From Massospora cicadina (lineage: Eukaryota > Entomophthoromycota > Entomophthoromycetes > Entomophthorales > Entomophthoraceae): DNA of 64,000 nt. Made by a program: the position numbers and the translations under genes. The stretch covers positions 44,574 through 108,573 of the forward strand of contig JAKSZP010017380.1 in assembly GCA_022478985.1 (NCBI GenBank), read 5' to 3'. Shown here in pieces: positions 46,626-57,239 of the stretch (positions are counted from its first letter, which is position 1; the number at the start of each line of letters is the position of its first letter). The notes below the pieces were generated by a model. The model was not told the DNA's origin and searched no databases. It saw only the letters and a program-made list of their open reading frames with translations.

Positions 46626-47019
46626 AAGAAGCCACCACCCATCTTTCAATAAAGATATGCCCCAGATCATTGATATTGACAAGAGTCAGAGACCTAGGGT
46701 TGGTACCCCTCTTAGTCCTAAAAGGGCTTATATTCCTTTCCAGTTTAATAGCTCTAGCAGAAGACCTTAAAGTGTTGAAACCCATAAATCTCAATTTTTA
46801 ATATAGCTTCTAGGACCTGAAAAGCCATCATATAAGGGCAATTAGTTTTAGATGGTTTAGATTTAAACAATATAATTTACTTGCTCATCCTTGAACTATG
46901 CTTAAAATAGTTGGTTTATTGCCACAAAGATAATACATATAGATAGATTATTTAACCAAATTTAATATGATTAAACTTATATTTGCTATAGCTTTTTACC
47001 ATTGTATATTCATGCCACT
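46626..47019. other. spacer, nothing recognised
   Basis: About 390 bp; a 67-codon plus ORF that begins inside the F LTR is chance. No motif seen. Confidence 0.5.
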
Positions 47020-47470
47020 TGTTACCACAATTAGGTTGTTAAAAGCCTAACATGGTATCTCACTGTACAAAGCGCTCAATTTTTAGATGGTCTTTTTCAA
47101 AAGGGCATCTCAATTTTAAAAATAGTTTGTAAAACTTTACCTCAACTTTATAGATTTCAAAGTGTCAAAAGGACCTATATTAGCAGCTGTTTCTGATAAT
47201 TTTCATTCTATAGAAGTTAATTTTTTTATTGAAACCTTTGGCTGTATTGCTCAAGATTGCACAGGTTATATTACTCCACCATCCCAAATCTAAGCTTCTC
47301 TTTCAGCCAAGAGCACTCCATCTGGGGTATTCATTGTGCTCAATTTTTGCCCCTGCTTGTTGAAAAAATTTATATAGAAAAATTATTACCCAACTTTTAT
47401 CTTTGCTTTGGTCTATATCTGCACCATTAGGTTTAATATCTTATAGAGGTTATTTTTCCCATTACCTACA
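47020..47470 (+). repeat. direct repeat, left copy (possible TRIM LTR)
   Basis: It starts TGTTACCACAATTAGG and shares ordered blocks with 47667-48100 (TTGCACAGGTT, AAGCTTC.CTTTCA.CCAAGAG, CAATTTTTGCCC, TTGGTC.ATA.TTGCACCAT, TTTTTCCCAT). The copies are strongly diverged. Confidence 0.6.
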
Positions 47471-47666
47471 ATTAAAATTATACTTATTGCCTCCCCCTGA
47501 ATGCCCATCCATATGCCCACATGTTACTTCATTGTGTCTTCAGAGACTGAATCTATTGTGCTTCTCTGCTTATGTTTTGCTTCCATGAATGTGCTAGTTT
47601 TAACTTATTGCTATTGCCATTTTCCACTTATGGTGTCCTATAAAGCCTCCATTTAAAAGAGGATAG
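47471..47666 (+). other. segment between the direct repeats
   Basis: About 200 bp, ending in the purine-rich TTTAAAAGAGGATAG before the second repeat, as a purine tract before a 3' LTR would. No coding sequence. Confidence 0.4.
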
Positions 47667-48100
47667 TGTTACAATTAGGTTATTAAAATCCTGGTATACT
47701 ATCTATGATGTCAAATGCTTATATATATATACAAGAGGGAGTTTTATTTCCAAATAGATTGGCAAACTTTATCATATATACTAATTTTGAGGTACCTATA
47801 GGATTTTATATCAGCAAATGTTGCTGAAAAATATTTTCTGATGGTAGCTAGTTAAGCACCAACCTTTAGAAACATCTTTCTCAATATTGCACAGGTTTTT
47901 TACCCAAACATACCAGGTATAAAGCTTCCCTTTCAACCAAGAGAATCCACATCATGGTTATTTATTTTTCAATTTTTGCCCTTACCACTGGGTTTTTTAA
48001 GAGACTACAATATCCAAATTTTAGCCTTGAGTTGGTCCATACTTGCACCATATGGTTGGGAATCTTATCACAGGCATTTTTCCCATAAACTTGTAGCATT
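47667..48100 (+). repeat. direct repeat, right copy (possible TRIM LTR)
   Basis: It starts TGTTACAATTAGG; partner of 47020-47470. Right edge approximate. Confidence 0.55.
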
Positions 48101-48830
48101 CTAAATCTATAATTGAATTATATTTTTAAGGTATAAGACCTATTATCAGCTCTTCATAAAATTAATATAAGTATATTGGTGAATTTGCATATTTCATTAT
48201 TATGGTGGTGGCCAATAATAACACATTTGGATTATTAGTAATTGGATTCTTTGTAATATAGAGATTTGTTCTGCTTCATTTGCATCTATCCATTAGTAAT
48301 CCTTGATTAAAGTAGCCATTAAATAGGCAAAAATCAACAAAATAAAATGGTAGGTATTATGATGCATTTTTAAAAACTTTTATTTGTATACAAAGATCAC
48401 TGGTCCTACACTACCTTTAAGGCCAAATGGAATACCAGACCAAGGTAAACTAACTCTCATATATATTAATAGGCTGTAAGCTACCAAGGTGATACATCAA
48501 GTTTTTTGGCAGAATAAAACTTATAAGCTAATATGAAAAGCTGGTTTAACTACCCCTTGAGCGTTTCTGTGGTGCACAAAATGTACTAGGTGGAGCTAGC
48601 CCTCCTCCTTTTGAGTGGCAGCTGGCACTAACACAGACATCTCAGATAATGGCTGTTGTATGGCAAGTTTTATTTATAAGTTAAGTTATTAATTCCTATT
48701 TTTTATTGGTTGTTTTGGTCGGATTGCCTCGAATAAATATTTTTATTGGCTGTTTCAATCTTAAAGCCAAAGGCGCTTTCGCACAATAAAAAATAGTATA
48801 AAATGATTATTTTTTTATTTTTTCTCCGCA
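48101..48830. other. AT-rich spacer
   Basis: No gene or repeat is recognised. It includes the region just 3' of the 163-codon minus ORF. Confidence 0.5.
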
Positions 48831-49322
48831 TTACTCAAGTATTTCCTTATAGTTAATTCCAAAAACTCCATCAGGAAATTTTCCCTCGATGAATATGGGA
48901 AGCAGTAGGTAGATGGACTTCGATTCAATTTGAATGTGCTGCATCCGTTTAAGTTGCTTGAACCAAATGTCACCTGAACCAAAGTAGCTAAATCTCCATG
49001 TGTTTGAGCCTTGCCCATTTGAAGCAACTTTCCATTTTCGGCCGGTCCAAGTTAGGGCGACTGTACAGGAAGCAATGCAAAACTTCAACTTTGGAATGAC
49101 GATATGCGCTTTCCCCCAAAAAAACTGACCTGGCGCCTCTTGAAGACTCCCCCATACAGTATTAGTCTGTGGCACGAAGCAAAAAGGTTTGGGTGGCGAG
49201 GTGTGATGGGAAGCAAATCCATTACTTGAGCCACCAGTCCACATCATTGCGGGATCAAGTAGCATAGTGGCGTTTGGCAGAACCCACCCAAATGTAGATT
49301 TTTGGATGGTAAAGTTTAACAT
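48831..49322 (-). CDS. hypothetical protein, 163 aa
   Basis: An uninterrupted minus-strand ORF, the only one over 150 codons in this window that I cannot tie to a retroelement. The protein is Trp-, Phe- and Ser-rich (GKAHIVIPKLKFCIA, WTGRKWKVASNGQG), has no signal peptide, membrane segment or motif I recognise, and has a hydrophobic stretch near its C-terminal third (YLLLPIFI). No neighbouring gene gives context. It may be a real small host gene, an exon, a retroelement piece or chance; length alone in AT-rich DNA favours some past constraint. Confidence 0.35.
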   Translation of the reverse strand: MLNFTIQKSTFGWVLPNATMLLDPAMMWTGGSSNGFASHHTSPPKPFCFVPQTNTVWGSLQEAPGQFFWGKAHIVIPKLKFCIASCTVALTWTGRKWKVASNGQGSNTWRFSYFGSGDIWFKQLKRMQHIQIESKSIYLLLPIFIEGKFPDGVFGINYKEILE

Positions 49323-50492
49323 TTTGATTTAGAATGGGTGGCGAGTGATCATTTAAAGCATCTTTTCAAGAAAACTATGAATAAGCTATGTGAATCTAAA
49401 TACTATATGATATTAGGTACTAATTGACTAATTTTAGCTAATATTGATTCCAAATGAGTAGGTTTTTCAGTCTATAGTTGGTATACACTGTAATTGGATA
49501 TTATATCACTGGAATACCTGAAAATTGACAATATATCTTAACTACTTTATAAATATTAAATATCAAAAAATTATAAACTTTTATTGTGTGATCCTCTGAT
49601 AGGTCGAGGTATATTTACAGTGAACATCAAAGCGAATGGAAATTTTTGGAATTGGTTTGATCGTCAGTCACTATCCCTTCCAAATGGAATATCTGATTCA
49701 ACTCCAAAAATCATAGTGGATAACTTATTTACACAACGCTTCCAACAATGTACCAACTGTAATTTTGATTTAAATTGGCTTAGAGCGTTATAATTGGCCT
49801 TCCTAATTAGTACCAAAGGCTATCTATTGGTTTCAGAATTCATATTTGAAATAACGTGCGCATCATTTGCAACTGAGTAGGTAACTTCAAGTTGATGACA
49901 ACAACCAATCTGATTTTTAATTTTTGAAAAAAATAAAATATTGGCTTAGTAAGTTTTAAGGAATTTTTAAACTTTCATACTACTGGTGGTTCCAAAAGAA
50001 TTACATTTTCTTTACTACGGGGTATCGGGTTCTAATCAATAAAATTTTAGAGTACAGTTAGTTAAACCTAATTAAATTTATATTAAAAATGTATAGATGC
50101 ATGTAATAAACATGGTCAATCTATAGATAGTTATAAGAGATTTTGCAAGGTAAATAAACGTTTAGTCAAGCTCCTATAGCTTTAATCCTACTGGCTTATT
50201 CCGACGAGGAAATATGGCATAGGTTTAAAGTAGTTCATTGAACCGAATTCAATATTTATCATTTTTATTGAAGATCATGTTGATTTAATTATAAGGTAGA
50301 CTTAAGATTGTGATTAAGTAAACATTCAACAATATTTTGAGTTATACTGCGGATTAAAAGATTATCAATGCGTTGTATAGTACTATTAATCTTCATTTTA
50401 GTTTCCTTGTAAACAATTCTACTATGATGATCCAACTACTTTAGTATGAGAAGCCATCCTGCTGATAGTATAGTATTCATATTTTCTACCTT
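49323..50492. other. AT-rich spacer
   Basis: A 69-codon plus ORF (49584-49793) contains FWNWFDRQSLSLP and FQQCTNCNFDLN but has no recognised domain and no partner. Nothing else seen. Confidence 0.45.
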
Positions 50493-50503
50493 ACTTACTT
50501 TTA

Positions 50504-50642
50504 GTATTTCAGGTGGGTCGACCTTAGGACAAATATACTACACCAAGAATTTTTCTAGCCAGTACAGGTTTCGAACTTATATTGAACAAAACCAGCACTA
50601 GGGAGGAAGCAAGAATTACCCTGCCAGACTGGCCACCCTTTA
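50504..50642 (-). mobile_element. SINE-1 copy a, tRNA-derived
   Basis: Minus-strand copy of the unit at 50825-50953, with the B box region (TTCGAAACCTGTACTGGC) and the same 3' end (GGTCGACCCACCTGAAATAC). Flanked by ACTTACTTTTA at 50493-50503 and 50643-50653, an 11-bp target duplication. Confidence 0.8.
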
Positions 50643-50824
50643 ACTTACTTTTATAATCTTAAGAAATTAAATTGGTAGAATTATTTAGGAAAACTGGTAC
50701 TTATATTTTTCTAAAAAATTATTCATATATAGACTTAATATATATTTCCACTTTTTTAGTATTATTAAAAACCTTAAGAGTACTTTTATAAAAAAGTATA
50801 AAATTCTTAAATATATCATTCTGA

Positions 50825-50953
50825 AGTGTGGTTAGCCGAGCGGGTAAAACTGCTTCCACCCCTAGTGCAGGTTTTGAGTTCGAAACCTGTACTGGCTAGA
50901 AAAACTCTTGGTGTGGTATATTTGTCCCAAGGTTGACCCACCTCAAATACTTT
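50825..50953 (+). mobile_element. SINE-1 copy b, tRNA-derived
   Basis: 129 bp with an A box (GTTAGCCGAGCGGG, 50831-50844) and a B box (GAGTTCGAAACC, 50876-50887) at tRNA spacing, closest in pattern to a Leu or Ser tRNA. The 3' part ends GTCCCAAGGTTGACCCACCTC. Flanked by TTAAATATATCATTCTGA at 50807-50824 and 50954-50971, an exact 18-bp target duplication. Internal pol III promoter expected. Confidence 0.88.
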
Positions 50954-51367
50954 TTAAATATATCATTCTGATATGTAGGCTCTTGGAAATATCTATATTT
51001 TATTAGCAGCTTTATATTATACTTGCAAGTTCTTATAAAAGCTTTTAGATACTGTTAATATATGTTTATTCTAAAATAATTGCTATTTAAAAATTATAAT
51101 ATCTAATCTATAAGTATTTTATACTAAAATAGGATTATTTTTATGCTCAATACTTTTTACTTTTTAAGTTAACTTTAATACTTTCTATTTTAACAATAAA
51201 AATAAAAAGCTAATGAAATATATAATTATAAAATTTTTGATAGTAGTTTACTTTACCTGATTTCTCTGTTCATGATAGATATATTTCTAATTAAATATAT
51301 AATATACTAGCATCCAGATACCCATGCTTCTCTACGGTGTTTATAGTTTATTAGATAATTTATATTG

Positions 51368-51610
51368 ATAAACCACTAACTGATTAGCATAACCATTAAT
51401 ACCAAATCAACCAATCACCAACTTATTTTATAAGACAAATCTAAACTTATCAAAACAACTAAAACCACCAATTACTTGCCAAAACCGATTAACTTATTGA
51501 ATTAACCAATTACTAACTATTTACTAAAACCATTAAACTTATTAATCAACCCAAAACCATCACCCATTTGGCAAAACCATTGAAACTATTGAATCAACCA
51601 AAACTCAAAC
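51368..51610 (+). repeat. degenerate minisatellite
   Basis: Loose repetition of a unit around AAAACCATTAAACTTATTAATCAACC with spacing of some 45-60 bp, strongly diverged. No coding sense. Confidence 0.45.
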
Positions 51611-51817
51611 TGCTTTTCCTGTAACAATACACTGATTAATATTAATAATTATAGGTAAAATATTTTAACGTTTTAAAAGATGTTTTATTTTGCAAAATTA
51701 ATATTTTTATATTTTTTAATGGATTAACGTATTGTCATAGAAGATACATAAGTGTGAAAAATTACAAAGCTTTAGCTAGTCTAGAAAATTGGTTAAAAAT
51801 CAGTCGCAAGATTTCAC

Positions 51818-52073
51818 AAGTAAGGACCTCTACCGCTGCCTCCCCGAGTTCGATTCCGGTACTGGAACTTTGGGTAGGGGACAAATATAACTGTTGGCGT
51901 TGCGCACCAATGCCCCGAACCGAGATAGCGAATAGCAAAGGCGGTCCATGGAGTTCCTGGCCTATCATACGCCGCGCGTGGAGGCTTTCCGGATTTTATC
52001 CTCCTTTCCCATTCATTCGATTTCCCTTAATCGGTGCGGTATCGTCCCCAGGTCGGCCCACCTCGAAAATTAT
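51818..52073 (+). mobile_element. SINE-2 copy a (5'-truncated)
   Basis: 256 bp with a B box (GAGTTCGATTCCGG, 51846-51859) but no A box, then a GC-rich body shared with 52480-52729 (CCCCGAACCGAGATAGCGAA, GGCGGTCCATGGAGTTCCTG), ending TCCCCAGGTCGGCCCACCTC then A-rich. Flanked by AAGATTTCAC at 51808-51817 and 52074-52083. A 120-codon ORF across it is chance. Confidence 0.85.
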
Positions 52074-52479
52074 AAGATTTCACTACAAACAGATATACAG
52101 ACACCACAGCGAGTAGAGAAAAATGGTTTAAAAACATATAAAACTTTCACTTCTTATGTATAAAACTTTTTATTTAATTATGGAAATTAAAAATCCGGCT
52201 TTGAGGTTCACTGAGCCCCTTCCGTCTAGCTATATCCAAAGCTTAAAACTATATGCCATAGTTTTAGCTGGGCACCATACACATATATATACAAACACTT
52301 GCTTTTATTATTATAGATAGATTTTGTTGTATTTTAAAAATAACTATTTTTATATAGTGCCCTTTTTAACCCTTAAACAGATTTGAGGAAAAATGTTTGT
52401 GCAAATTATAGGGGCACAAAAATAAAAATTTAAATAGTTCAAAAATATAAAATTTTAAAATCATTATTGCGGAGAACAA

Positions 52480-52729
52480 CCACTGCCTCCCGAGTTCGAT
52501 CCCGGTAATGGACTTTGGGTAGGGGACGATTTTGACTGTGTTGGTTTTGCGCGCCAATGCCCCGAACCGAGATAGCGAATAGCAAAGGCGGTCCATGGAG
52601 TTCCTGGCCTATCATACGCCGCGCATGGAGGTTTTCCGGGTTTTATCTTCCTTTCCCATTTTCTTCACTTCCCTAATCGGTGCGGTACCGTCCCCAGGTC
52701 GGCCCACCTCGAATAAAATTTAAATTTAA
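52480..52729 (+). mobile_element. SINE-2 copy b (5'-truncated)
   Basis: 250 bp, similar to copy a throughout and much more GC-rich than its surroundings. B box GAGTTCGATCCCGG at 52492-52505. It ends TCCCCAGGTCGGCCCACCTC plus GAATAAAATTTAAATTTAA. Flanked by ATTATTGCGGAGAACAA at 52463-52479 and 52730-52746, an exact 17-bp target duplication. Confidence 0.9.
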
Positions 52730-52919
52730 ATTATTGCGGAGAACAAAACAAAAATTTGGTTTTTGAAAAAAGAAATTGATTTACAATTCGAAATTGAGCA
52801 AATAGCACATATATTTTAATTCGTTATATATTTGCGTTGAAATATGAATAAAAAAGCATAGTTTCATTTCTGCTTTGAATTCCATCGCCTTCTGATTCCA
52901 TTTTTAGGGGTAAAATAAA

Positions 52920-53071
52920 TTACACTTAAAGGTGTAATGAATGGGCAAAAAAATATTACACTTAAAGGTGTAATAGGCAAAAAACAAAGAACACTTAAAG
53001 GTGAAATGAGAAAAAAACAAATAACACTTAAAGGTGAAATGAGCAAAAAACAAATTACACTTAAAGATGAA
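52920..53071 (+). repeat. minisatellite of small hairpins, about 5 units
   Basis: Units start at 52920, 52957, 52990, 53023 and 53056 (33-37 bp). Each has ACACTTAAAGGTG followed by an A-rich linker such as GCAAAAAACAAAT. In the first two units the arms TTACAC and GTGTAA pair around TTAAAG. No gene next to it. Confidence 0.85.
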
Positions 53072-53555
53072 ATTTCCTGTTTAAGGATTAATATACTAAT
53101 GAATTAAACTTCTTAACTTACCTTGTAGTCAAGTTTCAGGTCAATATAGACTGACTAAAATTGTATTAACCAACAAAGTTCTCAAAACAAGTCAATAAAA
53201 ATATCGCTAAGGTCATAAAACTAACCTACCTAGGTAATTTGTAAAATATGACATATATTACAAAAGATAGGTTTTGTTTAATGCTTCACATTCCTTAAAA
53301 TCAGAAATTAAAGATAAGAAAGTTATAGAATTTTTCTAGTACAAATGGCTGCAAATTAAGGCTATGATTTAGCATATCTAGAAAACTTTACAATCTAACC
53401 AGTGGAGATTGTAGAGCTAGATAGTTGTGAGCTAGAATATTAACATCTACACATAAAGAAATAAAGAAATGTTGAGACATTTTACATTTAGATTTCCACT
53501 TGAGTTCACTTTTGAGAAATTTAATTAAGAAATAAGTTTAATTTTCCACTGCCAT
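53072..53555. other. AT-rich spacer
   Basis: No gene or repeat seen; it leads into the ORF1 copy. Confidence 0.5.
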
Positions 53556-54560
53556 ATGGCCACGCCCTTTTATAATATGTCCATGGATCAGCTGCCTGCT
53601 GCTCCAATGTGGGGTAGCGGTGCTCCACCAATTAGTATTTTCTGCCCTGCAGGCAAATGCATTTGCATAGGGTTGAATAGCCTGCCATCTTCATCCAGCC
53701 ATTTTGTCCCCCATGGGATTTATCACTCCACCTGGCATGCATCCACCCTTCTTGCCCCCATCCTCTCACCCTCCCTCAATCCACAATCTGATTTTGCCTC
53801 CAAGTTGACTATAGGCATTTATTCCCATATGCTGACAAGGCAATTATTGAATTGGCCACTGCTGCATTTGTGCCAGCTGGCTTTGTCAATTTCTGCCCTT
53901 TTAAGGGCTATTTTGTTATTGGATTCCAGACATAGGAGGCTGCTGCAGCAGCATCTTCTACTCCCCTTATTTTTAAAAATACTCCCATCTCTATTACCTG
54001 AAATCACCTGCTACAGATACCACAATGGTGGTGTCCTTTTCATTCCTCCCTTCCTATCTCCCACTCCAAGTTTTGTATGATCAGCTGATGGCAGGGCTTA
54101 TGGCATATAGCTCACAGCCCAACCTTGTCTTTGCTGTTCTCTCCAGTATAGAGTGCCTTGCTGCTCCCCATGCAACTGCCACCATTATCCCACACCACCC
54201 TGCCATAGCCCACCAAATCCTCCTATGCTTGTATTGCAGCAGCGCGTGAGCACTTTATTGGGCTCAGGTGGATAATAGTCACCAAATTTGTCCCCTCTGT
54301 TTTTAGACTTGACCATACCAAAAAATTCTGCCCCTGAGCCACTTCATCTGATACAGCTTCAGAGCCACATTCAGAAGGTTCTGAATAGGGTATTTTACTG
54401 CCCCCTCTCACTTAACATTCTCATTCAATGGGACAGAGCGGAAAATTGGCCCCCATCAAATCAACCACCCACATTAACCCATCTAATTTTACTTCCACCA
54501 ATCAGTTTCAGGCTTGGACCACTATTTGCTCCCAAGCAACCCATTCTCCCACTACCACCC
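53556..54560 (+). pseudogene. LINE ORF1-like protein, copy 2, 5' part
   Basis: Similar to 32600-33340: MWGSGAPPISIFCPAGK at the start, GFVNFCPFKGYF-type block near 53880, the MVVSFSFLPSYLPLQVLYDQ and LMAGLMAYSSQ block near 54025-54110, and a decayed knuckle near 54280-54330 (CPLCF, then a frameshift, then DHTKKFCP). It is cut at 54560 by LTR element H and continues at 63395. The last five bases, CACCC, are the left target duplication. Confidence 0.82.
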
Positions 54561-55125
54561 TGTTGAGATTGAGGAAGGTCTGAAGGTGGGTCCTTCAAAG
54601 CTTGCTGAGGTGGACAGGTGAGGGGAGGACTTAACCTTAATATCAGGTTCAGAGGTCCTAATAGTTAATAGTTAGGGACTTAACCACACTGGTTCAAAGG
54701 TCTCAAAAATAAGAGAGTGAACTTTACAGAGAGCCTAATTAAAGGTAGAAGTGTAAAAGTTATTTTATTGAGTAACTCATTTGAACCTTAAATAGTGCTA
54801 GTAAAATAAGGGATAAAATAAGGGATATAAGGAATGATTGGCGCATACCCTGGTGGAATTGGGACCTGTAGGAAAGTCCCAATACTGGGATAGATGGGAA
54901 TAGATAAAACTATGGATAGAGATTAGATAACAAACTGGAAAGGTTAATTATCCCCAAATTTGGCATAATTCAGGCAAAGCCCCAAATTTGGTATTCCAAT
55001 CAAAAACATAAAATTGAACTCCATTCTCAAAATTATTGGGCCATTTGAAAAATGTGCCCTTTATATGAATATATTGACCTTTCCCCTGGACAAGGCTTTC
55101 ACCTAATCCTAGGAGAATCCTGACA
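54561..55125 (-). repeat. 3' LTR, element H
   Basis: 565 bp. It matches 62796-63394 closely apart from a 45-bp-scale duplication and a short deletion. The last codons and stop of the element H gene (stop at 54948-54950) lie inside it. Confidence 0.92.
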
Positions 55126-55145
55126 ACGCCCTTCCCAAGCCTTGT
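55126..55145 (-). promoter_or_regulatory. polypurine tract, element H
   Basis: On the minus strand AAGGCTTGGGAAGGGCGT directly before the 3' LTR start TGTCAGG. Confidence 0.55.
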
Positions 55146-56200
55146 CCTAGAAGAGTAAGTTGGGCCCTGAGGGTTAAGGTAGACAGAAGGCTTAAGCTCA
55201 GTGGTGTACGGAGCCTCAAGCCTGATGCAGACCAGGTCAGTGATGCTGGTGCGGGAGTTGTGGAAGTAGAACTTGATATGATCAGCCAAGGTGTGATGTG
55301 ATTTGGAGAGGATCATGAGACTGCGGATATCAGTGGCTGCAACGTCTAGATTCTCATGGCGGTGCTGGATGGTGTTGGCAGGGAACGCCTCAATGTAATT
55401 GAGGTCACAGTACATGGAAATGCGGAATGGGTTGCTAGGTGAGTCAAGGTGGGGTACTGCAAGGAAGGCGTTGGCGACTCCGCAATATGCTTTTAGAAAT
55501 TTATGGCTGTTGCCACTGAGGGCACCAAAGTCAAACCCAAGCAGCGCCTTGCCAAGCGCATCTGTCATGAGGTACTGGGTGTAGGCATAGAGGCTGAAAT
55601 GGAGATTGCTGGTGAGGGTGATAGCGGAACTGGTGACAAAAGCATGAATAGAAGAATTGTTTTTGAGCAGGCAGAGCAAGAGGTGGCCAATGTCCATGTG
55701 GGTAAGGTTGTTGGGCAAGTTGAAGGTGAGGTGTGGATGCCTGAACTTGGAAGCATCTCCAATGATGCCTTGCTCATGTTCACACTTGATAGCTTTGGCG
55801 GGGCTCAAATGGAGCAGCTCAAACACCTCGTCCACCCCAGTATCATAAAGCTTATAGGGGTATGCCTGCAGATGGTCATTGAGCGCCCACTGAGACTGGA
55901 TGGCAGATGAAAGGCGGCCAGCTCCTTGGGCACCATCTTGAAATCTGCTTGGGGATGGGACCCAGAAAGGCGATGGTGTGCTTGTCAGTTTTGAGGTTGA
56001 GATGGAGTTCAAATCGATCCTCCTTGTTCTCGTGCAGGTTCTCCTTGCTAACCCACTTCAGATGTGGCATAAATGTGTCGCTGATCACCTCATGGCAAAG
56101 CTCATCACGCCCAAAACAGACGCTCTGCATCTCTGACTTGGGCAGCAGCCAATAGGATGGGCCAAAATGCTGGCAGTTTTTTCTGGGGTCAGCATTTATT

Positions 56201-56620
56201 TTAGTAATGTCTGGCCCAATTTCTGAGGGGAGCCATCAAAGTCAGAAAGTGGTAGCATTTCCAAAAAGAAGTCATTGAGCTTCGCTTTTTCTTGACTCTC
56301 ATTTTTGCAGGGATTGGCGCTATCCAAATATGAGGGCTGAACCAGGTAATCCAAAAATTTTGCTTTAGTAATTTGTGGCCAAATTTTGGGAGGGGCGCCT
56401 TTAAAGTCAGAAAGTGATAGGATTATCAGAAAAGGGGTTATTGAGCTTCACTTTTTAGGACTTGCGTTTTCATAGGGATCAGCGTTATCCCCATCTGAGA
56501 GCTGAAACAGGTAATCTTGATACTTTATCTTAGTAATATCTGATCCAATTTTTGGAAAGGAGCCATTAAAACTGGAAAGCAATAGCGTTGGCAGAAAAGA
56601 GTCATTGAGATTATTACCAA
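56201..56620 (-). repeat. tandem 164-165 bp repeat inside the element H gene
   Basis: Unit starts (TTAGTAAT on the plus strand) at 56201, 56365 and 56530; about 2.5 units. The period is 55 codons, so the repeat keeps the frame. Each translated unit has a core like SDFKGAPPKIWPQITK, then a Tyr/Leu-rich stretch, then an acidic Asn/Asp-Pro segment. Confidence 0.75.
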
Positions 56621-57239
56621 TGGTGCTAAGGTAAGTCCCAGATATTTTGCCTGGCATTTGAATCAAATCATTGCACTGATTGCTTTTGAGGCTTCCCAAA
56701 AATTCCTGCAGCTTGCTGCCTTTGTCAAATTTGGAAGCTAGTTCTCAACTTGTTGGCTCAACTTGTTTGGTCCAATTGCTCAGATGATGCTCATCCAAAT
56801 TTAAATTCAGCACCTTTAACTCCAAACACTCAATAAAATTTGTTCTAATTTCTTTAAATCAGAGTGGAAAATGAAATCGTTGCAGAGAATGGGTATTAAT
56901 CGCCTAAATAAATATTATTGTTAGTATTTCAAATCATTTGTTTATAAATTCTGAGTATTCCAATTTGTTTGATCTCCGCTTTTTGACTGAAGGATAAGCA
57001 TCTCCTGAAGGAAAATCTCAGTGATGGTGGTCTTGTATTTAACCAAGAGTGCATCAACATTTTCCATTATCTTGTTCCTTTCTTTTATTTAACTGAGGTA
57101 AGCTGACCAGGGGATGGACATTACCAAATATATGTAAAACTAAGGAAATAACTGACAAATATAAAAATTGGGCACCCCAGGGTACTCAAGTTACCCCTGT
57201 TGCCAGCGAGACTGCCAGGTATGGGGGGTTGGTGCACTA

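Larger units (their letters stand above)
54948..57066 (-). pseudogene. element H gene, main part, unknown Gag-like role
   Basis: Begins at the LINE target site and ends inside the 3' LTR. The longest open part (54948-56012) has 354 codons. I recognise no domain: no DTG, no RT, no integrase, no CCHC knuckle. The first part (57067 downward) has a helical look (DALLVKYKTTITEIFLQEML). A run of 55-residue repeats follows (56201-56620). The C-terminal part is mixed alpha/beta in look (GKGQYIHIKGTFFKWPNNFE). By position and by being the only gene, a capsid-like role is possible; that is inference. Three or more frame breaks. Confidence 0.6.

Noticed and set aside
50821..50900. A functional tRNA gene
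   Set aside because: A and B boxes are present, but the acceptor stem does not pair and the segment has an 18-bp target duplication, so it is a SINE.
51754..52116. 120-codon plus ORF with many Arg and Pro
   Set aside because: It spans the SINE-2 copy and its target duplication; the coding look comes from the GC-rich SINE body.
55503..55910. 135-codon plus-strand ORF
   Set aside because: It is the antisense shadow of the open element H gene on the minus strand; no motif.
56880..57000. Intron in the element H gene, from a TACTAAC-like branch site and TTTATTTAG
   Set aside because: No believable GT donor lies upstream; decay of the frame explains the stop equally well.
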